Source: Janthinobacterium sp. 61
GTDB lineage: Bacteria > Pseudomonadota > Gammaproteobacteria > Burkholderiales > Burkholderiaceae_D
DNA: 64,000 nucleotides
NCBI RefSeq assembly: GCF_002846335.1
Contig: NZ_PJMQ01000001.1
Coordinates: 124,001-188,000 of the forward strand
Reading direction: 5' to 3'
Below the pieces are notes generated by a model. That model was not told the DNA's origin. It did not search any database and saw nothing but the letters and a program-made list of their open reading frames with translations. How positions within the stretch are numbered: the first letter of the stretch is position 1; every line of letters starts with the position of its first letter. This document shows, piece after piece, positions 35,374-42,747 of this stretch. A program made the position numbers and the translations under genes.

Positions 35374-35478
35374 GGGCTCTTTTGACTCAAATCTGCGCCA
35401 TGGCCGAAGGCGCATGTGCACTGGCGGGGCGGGGCGAAGAGGTGGGCGTGCGTTTTGCCGGTTTTTGGCGCACTTTGA
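35360..35478. repeat. direct repeat, right copy (~119 bp)
   Basis: It is the partner of 28777-28894. Its first 14 bases form the end of the portal-protein remnant. Confidence 0.85.
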
Positions 35479-35804
35479 ACGGATTTTCGCGCGCGTGGTG
35501 CGATGGTGGGAATGCTGATTTTTGTGCCCTGACGGGGCTGTATTGTAGGCCCAAAGCCTATGCCCATTCGATACTGGCCAGGGGAGTTGCAGGGGGCGTA
35601 GCGGTGTACTCTGGCTACAATAATAGGTGTTTTTCTCCTGTGCCTCCTCGCGTTCTTATCTGCATGATTTCATAGCCTTTTGATAGTTAAATTTTTACTG
35701 CTTCAAAAACTTGATTAAATAAAATATTTACTCAAAAATGGAAATATAAGTTATCTTTAAGGCAAATAAGAAGAGACATTTTTCTCTTTGTTAATGGGGC
35801 AAAA
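35479..35804. other. non-coding stretch before the small island gene
   Basis: No gene is supported. The last ~120 bases (35680-35800) are A/T-rich and may hold the promoter of the 74-residue gene. Confidence 0.4.
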
Positions 35805-36029
35805 ATGCACTCTAATAACTTTGATGTACCCATACCAGCTACTGCAGCTAACCAAAATTATGACTGTTTAAGGCATGACGGTCTTACTGCGCAAAAAGTC
35901 GACGTTGGAGTCATTTTTCAAGAAATGCTAGGCACAGCGACTGCGGCCGCATACCTGGCAAAAAACAAAGTTCCTATGCACGTGGCCCTCCGGGTATTGA
36001 CCCAAACGCGCCGCAAGGCAATGAAATGA
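35805..36029 (+). CDS. hypothetical 74-residue protein
   Basis: I do not recognise this protein. It starts at ATG 35805 with GGGG about 6-9 nt upstream. It has a polar N-terminus, a hydrophobic middle (VIFQEMLGTATAAAYLAKNKVP) and a basic C-terminus (LRVLTQTRRKAMK) that would suit an amphipathic helix or nucleic-acid contact. It has no signal peptide or cysteines. It stands alone with an A/T-rich upstream region and an inverted repeat downstream. Codon use is less G+C-biased than the core genome. Confidence 0.55.
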   Translation: MHSNNFDVPIPATAANQNYDCLRHDGLTAQKVDVGVIFQEMLGTATAAAYLAKNKVPMHVALRVLTQTRRKAMK

Positions 36030-36065
36030 GGGTGTTGCTATTGGTGCAGAGTCACAGAGGTACGA

Positions 36066-36145
36066 AAAAAGGCTGTCAGTTTGTTGTCATTCCTACGCTG
36101 TAACAGCCTCTAAAAAATCCAAACAATGACAGCCTTATTTTTGCT
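36066..36145 (+). terminator. inverted repeat after the 74-residue gene
   Basis: AAGGCTGTCA (about 36069) and TGACAGCCTT (about 36127) form a 10-bp stem with a ~50-base loop, followed by ATTTTT. It is terminator-like but with a long loop. Confidence 0.45.
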
Positions 36146-36172
36146 AACTACTTGATTCTAAAAAGTTAAGTT

Positions 36173-36203
36173 GTGGAGGCGGCGGGAATCAAACCCGCCG
36201 CGC
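36173..36203 (-). other. tmRNA (ssrA) 3'-end-like fragment, possible attachment-site scar
   Basis: Read on the minus strand this gives a T-arm GCGGG/TTTGATT/CCCGC (36182-36198) followed by an acceptor-like CGCCTCCA. This closely resembles the 3' end of proteobacterial tmRNA, a favoured integration site. The terminal CCA is altered (CCTCCACAAC), and the rest of a tmRNA (5' end, tag frame) is not seen, so it is a fragment. Assignment to ssrA rather than another tRNA is from memory. Confidence 0.45.
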
Positions 36204-36328
36204 GCGAAGTCCACTTTGGAGCAGTCCAGGGCTACGGGTTCGGAAATACGCAAGCCGGTTCAGAATGCAAGCTGCAACAGCTTGCGGCCCTTAGCGGTTG
36301 CGTGCGTGAAGATGCGTGCTCATGGGGT

Positions 36329-37078
36329 TTAATTGTCGATCAAGGAACCCAGCATGGCGTGCGCTTGCAGATCGCTCCGGGCCGCCGCCTGTTCCTCGCC
36401 GCTTAAAATCCAGTGCGTCCTGCCGTCTTGCGTATGACTGCTGCCATATGCCTGCATCGCTTTGTGCAATGCCTGTTGACGCTCCGGCGGCAGCGCGTCG
36501 AGCCTGGACTGGCTGAAAATACTGATGGGATAAACGTCGCGTATGTGCTCATACTGCAGCCCTTTGCGCTTGATGGCGCCCCAGTTATTGCCAGGATCGG
36601 GCCTGGCTGGTACATACGGATGGGCTTCATCGATTATCCGGTAGCCGCGTGCGTAACCCGTACCATAGCCTAGCGTTTCGCTGTAGCCGTACACATAATC
36701 GCAATGATCGAGCAAGCCAGATATGCCCTCTGCGCATTGAAACAGCTGCGCCAGCGGCATCTTGCTGGCGTGGATAGCCAGCATCAGCGAACAGCTATGT
36801 GAATACAGGGCAAGAACGTCGCAGTTCGCCCACTCGTCTATATTGTCGGGTGGTACGACCCGAGGCGAATACAGGCTGATGCTGTCGGCATCAGGTGCGA
36901 ACAGGGTTTTCTCGTAGTTTTTCTGCGAAAACTTGACGACCTTGCCGGTCTTGCTGCCGTAGCGGTCGACGCGCTCGCCCACTTGCTCAAACCAGGCAAA
37001 CAGTTGCGCGCTGGCGGCGGCAGGCATAAATGGGCTATTCTTTTTGAATTCGCCTACCAGGAAATGAAATTGCTCCAT
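36329..37078 (-). CDS. hypothetical 249-residue island protein
   Basis: I do not recognise the family. The protein is soluble, with no signal peptide or membrane segment. It is rich in Tyr and aromatic residues (CDYVYGYSETLGYGTGYARGYRIIDEAHPY) and ends with a helical EEQAAARSDLQAHAMLGSLIDN. The composition resembles stand-alone cytoplasmic immunity or effector-accessory proteins, but there is no partner gene to support this. The start at 37078 lacks a strong ribosome-binding site. It is the last gene before the degenerate tRNA-Ser copy. Confidence 0.6.
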   Translation of the reverse strand: MEQFHFLVGEFKKNSPFMPAAASAQLFAWFEQVGERVDRYGSKTGKVVKFSQKNYEKTLFAPDADSISLYSPRVVPPDNIDEWANCDVLALYSHSCSLMLAIHASKMPLAQLFQCAEGISGLLDHCDYVYGYSETLGYGTGYARGYRIIDEAHPYVPARPDPGNNWGAIKRKGLQYEHIRDVYPISIFSQSRLDALPPERQQALHKAMQAYGSSHTQDGRTHWILSGEEQAAARSDLQAHAMLGSLIDN

Positions 37079-37715
37079 GTGTCACCATAGTGAATGTGCT
37101 GCGCGCATGATGCCATGCGCGCGGCCATGCGGCTAGTGTGCGAGAGAGTGTGCGGGGGGCGAATGCTGTCGTGACTTTCATCGTAAAGCGGCCTGAGTAG
37201 ACGGGAAATATTAGTTTGCCGATGGGGAGAATTGTTTGCGAGGTAGTCTGGTAGGTATGGTTGTTCAATTGTTCGTAAGAGGCGCATAAAACCTGTTTAT
37301 TCGCATTACACGGTTTCCGCCACAACGATGAGAGTAAGCCCTTGATTATCAGGGAATAATTTTTTTGCTCAAAATTTCACGATGCATAGATCTGATATTG
37401 GCCCTGGTACCGAGGACTAGTCACCTTGCGTTTTCGATAATTTTTTTGCAAGAAATGTGACTGTTCAGCAGCTAAGCAGATCCAGGCATTGAGCTGGATA
37501 GGATTCAGCGGTGCCCCCCCGCCGCCGGCTGGTGTGGGTAACGCTTCCCCCCGCAAAATTCATCCGCATAATACTGAGCCGTTTTGGGACCGTAAACCCT
37601 ATGAAAGGGCGGCTTGGCGCCACCATCGTGCAGAGAGGCGTTGAGGCGGTGCCTGTAGCGGGTATTATGGTCAATCCGAGTAACTGGGAGGTTCTTCCCA
37701 AAATGGAAGGAGGGG
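37079..37715. other. intergenic region containing the right island boundary
   Basis: No supported gene is present. It contains the degenerate copy of the tRNA-Ser 3' end and terminator (37309-37367). Two overlapping short frames at 37465-37741 on either strand lack recognisable motifs. Confidence 0.45.
37309..37367 (+). other. putative attR: degenerate copy of tRNA-Ser 3' end and terminator
   Basis: TTTCCGCCA, then after a variable 12-nt stretch TAAGCCCTTGATTATCA, GGG and T7, align collinearly with 27948-28006. About four fifths of positions match. The terminator stem is broken here (GGGAATAAT replaces AGGGCTTATT), so this copy has decayed. Confidence 0.65.
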
Positions 37716-38114
37716 ATGTTGAGAACGCAGAAAAGATGCATGGGCTATGTGGCCATCGTCGTCGACGATTACGATCGGGCGATCGAGTACTACACAGAAA
37801 AACTCGGATTTACGGTGGTCGAAGATACGCCACAAGCAGGGAAACGTTGGGTGGTTGTAACGCCGAACCCAGAAAGCGACTGTAATCTTTTGTTGGCGCG
37901 TGCCTCAAACGACAGGCAGGAGGTATTTATTGGCAATCAGTGTGGCGGGAGGGTTTTCCTATTTCTTCACACAGACGATTTTTGGCGAGATTATGGTGCC
38001 ATGAAGGCTGCGGGCGTTCACTTTTGTGAGGAACCGAGGCAGGAAGAGTATGGAACGGTCGTGGTATTTGAAGATCTCTACGGAAATCGCTGGGACCTGT
38101 ATCAAAACAAATGA
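37716..38114 (+). CDS. VOC family (glyoxalase/bleomycin-resistance-like) protein
   Basis: The 132-residue protein has a vicinal-oxygen-chelate fold: GYVAIVVDDYDRAIEYYTEKLGFTVVED at the N-terminus and a C-terminal metal-ligand strand YGTVVVFEDLYGNRWDLYQ. The expected first metal histidine position is replaced (CMGYVAIVVDD lacks His), so a glyoxalase reaction is unlikely. AGGAGG lies very close to ATG 37716, while ATG 37740 would fit the family N-terminus better, so the start is uncertain. It lies just outside the island boundary. Confidence 0.85.
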   Translation: MLRTQKRCMGYVAIVVDDYDRAIEYYTEKLGFTVVEDTPQAGKRWVVVTPNPESDCNLLLARASNDRQEVFIGNQCGGRVFLFLHTDDFWRDYGAMKAAGVHFCEEPRQEEYGTVVVFEDLYGNRWDLYQNK

Positions 38115-38334
38115 TGACTGGTCGCAGCGCATTCATTGTCTGCGGTAAACGCGATGGATGCCGCATCGCTCGTCCAGGTCGCCGGATGGTAAATCCTGAC
38201 CCTCGCGCCCGCACAGCCCTCGCGCTCCGTACCGTGCTTTCTGTTTTGGGTTCTGAAAAATTCCACCAGGTGTACCTTGTCCGTCCAGAAGTACTGTGTA
38301 AAAATACAGTGTCAACATTCAAAAAGGACACTTC

Positions 38335-38727
38335 ATGATCAAAGGCAGTTGCTGCTGTGGTTCGGTAAAGTTTGAATTGGCATCCCCCCCAAGCATGATG
38401 GGCATGTGTCACTGTTCTCGTTGTCGGAAGGCCGGAGCGAGTGCCTTGGCCTTCGTTGATAAAAATTCCTTTTCCTTGCTGGAGGGGCGAGAATTTATTC
38501 AACGATATGAGCCAGAGCCTCCCTTTAAATACGCAAGAACTTTTTGCAAAAACTGCGGGACTTCTTTGGGGGAAATTGGCTCAGAGAATGATTCATTTCC
38601 GGTGTCAGTTAACTGCCTGGATGATGACCCTGAGGTAAGAATACAATTTCATGTTTATGTTGGTTCCAAGCCGGCATGGTATGAAATTTGTGATCATGCA
38701 AAACAGTTCCAAGAAAGTCCAACATAG
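38335..38727 (+). CDS. GFA family (glutathione-dependent formaldehyde-activating-like) zinc protein
   Basis: The 130-residue protein shows the GFA/CENP-V cysteine pattern: GSCCCGSVKFEL, CHCSRCRKAGAS and FCKNCGTSLG, seven or more zinc-ligand cysteines in the expected order. Family members include Gfa, which speeds S-hydroxymethylglutathione formation, but most are uncharacterised. G+C is lower than average. A strong intrinsic terminator follows directly. It may be transferred along with the neighbouring VOC gene, 220 bp upstream. Confidence 0.9.
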   Translation: MIKGSCCCGSVKFELASPPSMMGMCHCSRCRKAGASALAFVDKNSFSLLEGREFIQRYEPEPPFKYARTFCKNCGTSLGEIGSENDSFPVSVNCLDDDPEVRIQFHVYVGSKPAWYEICDHAKQFQESPT

Positions 38728-38732
38728 AAAAG

Positions 38733-38757
38733 AGCCAGTCAGTTGACTGGCTTTTTT
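38733..38757 (+). terminator. intrinsic terminator after the GFA gene
   Basis: The 9-bp stem AGCCAGTCA/TGACTGGCT with a 2-base loop is followed by T6. Confidence 0.9.
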
Positions 38758-38899
38758 ATCGCACTCTTGATATTTTGAAGAATTTCGATGTTCGTTCTCT
38801 GCCTTCGCGCCCTGCCGTGAGATTCGAACGGCTGGGCCTGCCGGTCCAGCCCGCCCTTAATCCACCAACGGCAGCATCGCGTCCACCTCGGATCTCAAA

Positions 38900-39283
38900 T
38901 CATCGACTCTTTGAAATCACACCACTCATGTATTGATTTAAATCGCGAAAATCCTGGACCTTCCATGCGTACGGCGATATTTTTACGCCATTTTCTCGCA
39001 AAGTTTTTGGAATCAAGTCGCCATTTGGGCGAAGTATGACTGATGAAACAATGACGCCCGGATAGTCTTTTAGTCGTTTTTTGAAAGCCGATGTTGTAAG
39101 ATCAGGTGTTGGAGGAGCGCTTTTATTCGCCAATGGTCCGGTTCCTTTGATATCTATTCCGTGGCACATGGCGCATCTCTGTACATAGAGATTTTTCCCG
39201 TTAACATTATCCGCGAAGGATGGAGGCGTTTGAATGAGCGATAGCATTCCCAGGGAGGAAATGAAGAATATGTTGATTTTCAT
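38900..39283 (-). CDS. small secreted c-type cytochrome
   Basis: Starting at ATG 39283, the 127-residue precursor begins with a signal peptide (MKINIFFISSLGMLSLIQT...SFA). Upstream in-frame starts at 39298 and 39301 (TTG) are less likely. The heme-binding motif is CAMCH, preceded by GKNLYVQR, as in class I cytochromes. A probable axial methionine occurs late in the sequence (QYMSGVI). It is a periplasmic electron carrier, partner unknown. No redox enzyme is adjacent. Confidence 0.85.
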   Translation of the reverse strand: MKINIFFISSLGMLSLIQTPPSFADNVNGKNLYVQRCAMCHGIDIKGTGPLANKSAPPTPDLTTSAFKKRLKDYPGVIVSSVILRPNGDLIPKTLRENGVKISPYAWKVQDFRDLNQYMSGVISKSR

Positions 39284-39542
39284 GGGGTATTGTCGCATCA
39301 ATAAAATCTGAGTCGATTATTGTATATGCTGTTGTTCGCTTGCACTAGGCCGGAGATTTCAGGCGCGAAATTGTGGTGGCAGTGCCAAGGCAGTTCCGCG
39401 TACCGCAGGCGCGCGTTCGCGGTTCTGCTTATCTCATCGGCTGAGCCAGATTCTGCGACGTCCAGCACATCAGGTCGTGTACAAACAGCAGGCCTGATCC
39501 TCGCGACCATGGACAGTTAAATCGATCATGCCCCCGCCGTGA

Positions 39543-39956
39543 TCATTTATGCGCCATCGGCCTCTTATCGATTGGTACGAACACTTGCCATTTCTTTTGC
39601 ATGGTAGGCTTGACGGTCTTGTCGCAAATCACAGCGACATTCGGCCCAGACAGGCCATGGCTTTTCGGAACCCATGCCACCCGCAAAGATAGGGCACATT
39701 TGGCAACCAGAATCTTCCGGTTCGGCTCCATGGCCTGCCACCGTGTTCCATTTTTCAGATTCTCTGCTGCAATGAACTTTACAGCTGCATCCCTTATCTC
39801 AAACAATCCATGTATGTCACCTCTAGTCCGATCTTCGTCAAGCGTGCTAGCGAGTGGCGATGAAATACCCGCAACAAGAAAAAAGGAGCCAGCAAGGGCG
39901 GCGTACAGGCGTTTATTCAATCGTAACGGTAGCAACATATTTACAATCCTTGCCAA
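39543..39956 (-). CDS. hypothetical secreted protein, weakly FlgA-N-like
   Basis: The 137-residue protein has a hydrophobic N-terminal export signal (YAALAGSFFLVAGISSPLAS); a start at 39938 (MLLPLRLNKRL) is also possible. The mature part contains LVAKCALSLRVAW and NVAVICDKTVKPTMQKKWQVFVPI, a two-cysteine pattern faintly like the N-terminal domain of the FlgA P-ring chaperone. The SAF domain of FlgA is absent and no flagellar genes are near, so the resemblance may be accidental. G+C is moderate. Confidence 0.6.
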   Translation of the reverse strand: MARIVNMLLPLRLNKRLYAALAGSFFLVAGISSPLASTLDEDRTRGDIHGLFEIRDAAVKFIAAENLKNGTRWQAMEPNRKILVAKCALSLRVAWVPKSHGLSGPNVAVICDKTVKPTMQKKWQVFVPIDKRPMAHK

Positions 39957-40160
39957 GTTTTCTCTTTATCAGACAGGTTTTAGCGTGCCTGCTACGTGAC
40001 CTGAGCGCCCCGGTCTTGATGGGTGTTAATTGTGGGCATGCGTCTTGTCTATGGCACGGCTGGCACCGTACGACGCGCCAGCCCCTGCCCGCATGACGGA
40101 AGCGCTTATTGCGCCATGACCTGGCATGTGCGCGTTGGCGTGTTCCACGCCATGACAAAG

Positions 40161-40907
40161 TCAGGCTTCTTCATTCCGTCTGAATACGAATTGTTGGCGG
40201 CTAATGCCTTGCGTGACAAAGTCTGCATCCGGCGGTATCGTTTCCCAGAAAAATACATGTTTGAAAATTGGGATTTTGTTGAATTTTCGCGAACGAAATA
40301 TCCATCTGTTTTTCGTAAAATCGCTGTAGCGGTCCCCTTTGAACTGCTGGTGTACAGCCGTGAAAGGAAGCAGTCTCTCCGCAATGTCCGGGAAAGAATA
40401 ATCTGGATGGTCGTCTTTGATTTTTTCAAAAATGGCAAACTGATCTCTGCAGATGACTTGAATGGCCGTTTCCGGGAAACGATAGCGCGGCGACCACAGG
40501 ACATTCCAGCCTGATTCTATTTCATTGATGAAATTTACCAGGCGAGGCGTCATGATATAGGCGTCAGACTCGATGTGGATGATTTTATCCACGCCTAATT
40601 CATTGGCCACCTTGACCGAGTGGAGAAAACTGCGCCACCAGCCAGGGTAGTCAGCCCCGCTTTGTCGTCCAAGATTGTTATCGAAGCGAATGATGAGATT
40701 TTTGTCTGTATTTGAAGCCAGCGGAGCGCTATGGGAAATTGTATTGATGATTTCGGCGGGTGGAAGAAATGGCGAGCCATCGTCAATCATTATTTTTTTT
40801 ATTGCATTGATTGGTATGTCTTCGTAATAATCGAGCCACCGTTGATACCGGCTTTCCCATGATGGGGCATCTTTTATAAAGCTGGTGCAGAATATAATGG
40901 CTTTCAT
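40161..40907 (-). CDS. putative glycosyltransferase-like protein
   Basis: The 248-residue protein looks like a cytoplasmic GT-A-type enzyme. It opens with a beta strand MKAIIFCTSF, has IMIDDGSPFLPP (as in family 2 glycosyltransferases) and an IIHIESDAYIMTP segment where ESD could serve as the metal-binding DxD equivalent. FRFDNNLGRQSGADYPGWWRS is consistent with sugar-nucleotide binding. The G+C is clearly below that of the core genes, suggesting transfer. It stands alone without polysaccharide genes, so the acceptor is unknown. Confidence 0.55.
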   Translation of the reverse strand: MKAIIFCTSFIKDAPSWESRYQRWLDYYEDIPINAIKKIMIDDGSPFLPPAEIINTISHSAPLASNTDKNLIIRFDNNLGRQSGADYPGWWRSFLHSVKVANELGVDKIIHIESDAYIMTPRLVNFINEIESGWNVLWSPRYRFPETAIQVICRDQFAIFEKIKDDHPDYSFPDIAERLLPFTAVHQQFKGDRYSDFTKNRWIFRSRKFNKIPIFKHVFFWETIPPDADFVTQGISRQQFVFRRNEEA

Positions 40908-41211
40908 TTGCTAAGCACATTCCTTGTGGCTAAAAAATACGGGTTATTCATGATCTAATCACTAAATTTTTGAACTATTTTAACAGATTGGGGGCGCTTG
41001 AATAAGCGTGGCGGCATGCCAGCGATGTGGTCGTTGGCAGCATCGAGCCTCTGGCGCCTCTCGTTCTCGACGCTGGCGCTCAAGCATCGGCGCCAGGGAC
41101 CCGACTTTTCACTTATGTCGTATCGTCCACATGCCTGGACCATCGCTGCCTGGTTATACTATTTGCATAGAAGAGATTTCGCATGGGCGATTTCCTTGCA
41201 CCCGTGAACCG
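40908..41211. other. divergent intergenic region
   Basis: About 300 bases with a low-G+C left part (probable promoter of the glycosyltransferase-like gene) and a G+C-rich right part leading into the GNAT gene. No gene is supported. Confidence 0.4.
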
Positions 41212-41619
41212 ATGAAAAATATCACTGTCGAATATCGTCATAACTTTCCTCTTGATCCGTTGGATGTTGCTCGTGTCTTCGATCATTCCGGCATCAAGCG
41301 GCCCACCAGCGAGCTCCCGAGAATCGCGCGCATGTTTGCCGCGCCTTGCCTCTTGCTGTCGGCATGGGTGGATGGCGAGCTCGTGGGGTTGGCCCGGTCG
41401 CTGACCGACTATGCGTATTGCTGTTATCTCTCGGACCTGGCGGTAGACAAGCAATACCAGGGCCTGGGTATCGGCAAAGAGCTGGTCAAGCGCACCCAGG
41501 CAGTCATCGGCGACGAAGTGTCCCTGATATTGCTCTCCGCTCCCGATGCCATGTCCTACTATCCGACGCTTGGTTTTGAAGCTGCCGGCAATGCATACGT
41601 TATTCGGCGCAAACATTGA
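41212..41619 (+). CDS. GNAT family N-acetyltransferase
   Basis: The start is ATG 41212 (MKNITVEYRHN); a 68-codon upstream extension in frame is not family-like. The 135-residue protein has the GNAT core: LSAWVDGELVGLARSL, YLSDLAVDKQYQGLGIGKELV with the acetyl-CoA loop Q-x-x-G-x-G, and a C-terminal YYPTLGFEAAGNAYVIRRK. The substrate is unknown. It marks the return to chromosomal G+C after the accessory region. Confidence 0.88.
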   Translation: MKNITVEYRHNFPLDPLDVARVFDHSGIKRPTSELPRIARMFAAPCLLLSAWVDGELVGLARSLTDYAYCCYLSDLAVDKQYQGLGIGKELVKRTQAVIGDEVSLILLSAPDAMSYYPTLGFEAAGNAYVIRRKH

Positions 41620-41624
41620 GTGAG

Positions 41625-41813
41625 CGCTTTCAGGCACTTTTGCGCCCCCAAGAAACGCCTCTACGCCTTCGCCGAAACGCTGGCACAAGACCCCGCTCGC
41701 CTCGCCAAGACGCTAGCCCAGACCCCACTTGGGCCTGTAAGGCAGCCACGGCCTGTTCGCCTCCGACCTGTGGCGGGAAAGCATCAAAGCGGGACACTGA
41801 TGGCAGTGTCAAT
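41625..41813 (+). pseudogene. possible frameshifted remnant of an unidentified gene
   Basis: One frame reads KRLYAFAETLAQDPARLAKT and LAQTPLG; after a shift near 41738 the continuation GSHGLFASDLWRESIKAGH looks protein-like before a stop near 41800. This pattern suggests a decayed gene, but the family was not recognised. Confidence 0.3.
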
Positions 41814-41974
41814 GTCGCGCGTATCGTGCTGGCAGGGTACTGCGCTTTGCCGCCACACCACCCATCTGCGCAGAATTGATTCCGGACAAGTTTCCCACCG
41901 AAATGCATTTGACCGGCGTCTGCGCCTGGCCTAGAGTCAACAGTAAGACCTCAACCGACTCCGTCGCCCCTCCC

Positions 41975-42172
41975 ATGGCCAAGCCTTTTCCCTTGAAGCC
42001 CAAGAACCCCGAACGCATCTGCTGGGGCTGCGACAAGTATTGTCCGCCGGACGCCATGCGCTGCGGCAATGGTTCCGAGCGCACGCAGCATCCGATCGAG
42101 CTGTTTGGAGAAGGCTGGAATGACTGGGGGCTGGCGGCGGCCGACAGGGAAGAGGCTGAGAAAACACCTTGA
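41975..42172 (+). CDS. DUF3079 domain protein
   Basis: The 65-residue protein MAKPFPLKPKNPERICWGCD is typical of the DUF3079 family, with the conserved WGCDKYCPPDAMRCGNGSERTQHP block containing four cysteines that likely bind zinc. The start is ATG 41975, since the upstream in-frame sequence is not family-like. The C-terminal acidic tail ends in EEAEKTP. Function is unknown. Confidence 0.88.
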   Translation: MAKPFPLKPKNPERICWGCDKYCPPDAMRCGNGSERTQHPIELFGEGWNDWGLAAADREEAEKTP

Positions 42173-42240
42173 CGGTGACAGCCAGCTAACGAAGCAGCGA
42201 CCCGCTACAATTGCTCATCGCGCCGAGTTGAGGAAGCACA

Positions 42241-42735
42241 ATGCATGAAACCCTTTCCCGCTGGCTGGCAAGCAACGCCGGTGATGACACTTTGGTCGAG
42301 CACCCGGCCGTGCACACCATCGATGAAGCTCTGATTCACGTGCCGGCCATGCCGGGCCTGATGGTGAAAAACCTGTTCGTACGCGACGAGAAGGGCCGCC
42401 GGCATTTGCTCGTCATCGTTCCCTTCGACAAGCGCATCGACTTGGCTGCGCTGGGGCGCTTGCTGCCGGCCAGCAAGCTGAGCATGGCCTCGCCCCAGCG
42501 CCTGCAGCAGCACCTGGGCATCACGCCCGGATCCGTCAGCCTGTTTGCCCTGATACACGACAGCGCGCAGGCGGTGGAATTGGTGCTGGACCAGGCCGTG
42601 TGGGAAGCTGAATTTGTGCAAGCCCATCCGCTGCGCAACACGGCCACGGTGGCGCTGTCGCACGCCGCCCTGGTCAGTTTCCTCACGCATACAGGCCATG
42701 TGCCCCGCATCGTGACGGTGCCGGCGGCTGATTAA
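42241..42735 (+). CDS. YbaK/ProX family prolyl-tRNA deacylase
   Basis: The 164-residue protein belongs to the YbaK/INS editing family, which hydrolyses mischarged Ala- or Cys-tRNA(Pro) in trans. The catalytic lysine K43 lies in the signature MVKNLFVRDEKG. LVIVPFDKRIDLAALGRLL, KLSMASPQRLQQHLGITPGSVSLFALI and a conserved C-terminal HPLRNTATVALS complete the pattern, closer to ProXp-ala/PrdX than to YbaK. It is complete and has no obvious operon partner. Confidence 0.9.
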   Translation: MHETLSRWLASNAGDDTLVEHPAVHTIDEALIHVPAMPGLMVKNLFVRDEKGRRHLLVIVPFDKRIDLAALGRLLPASKLSMASPQRLQQHLGITPGSVSLFALIHDSAQAVELVLDQAVWEAEFVQAHPLRNTATVALSHAALVSFLTHTGHVPRIVTVPAAD

Positions 42736-42747
42736 ACGGCAGCTATT

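Noticed and set aside
37465-37741. Insertion sequence or transposase fragment
   Set aside because: Overlapping open frames on both strands have no DDE or other transposase motif and no terminal inverted repeats.
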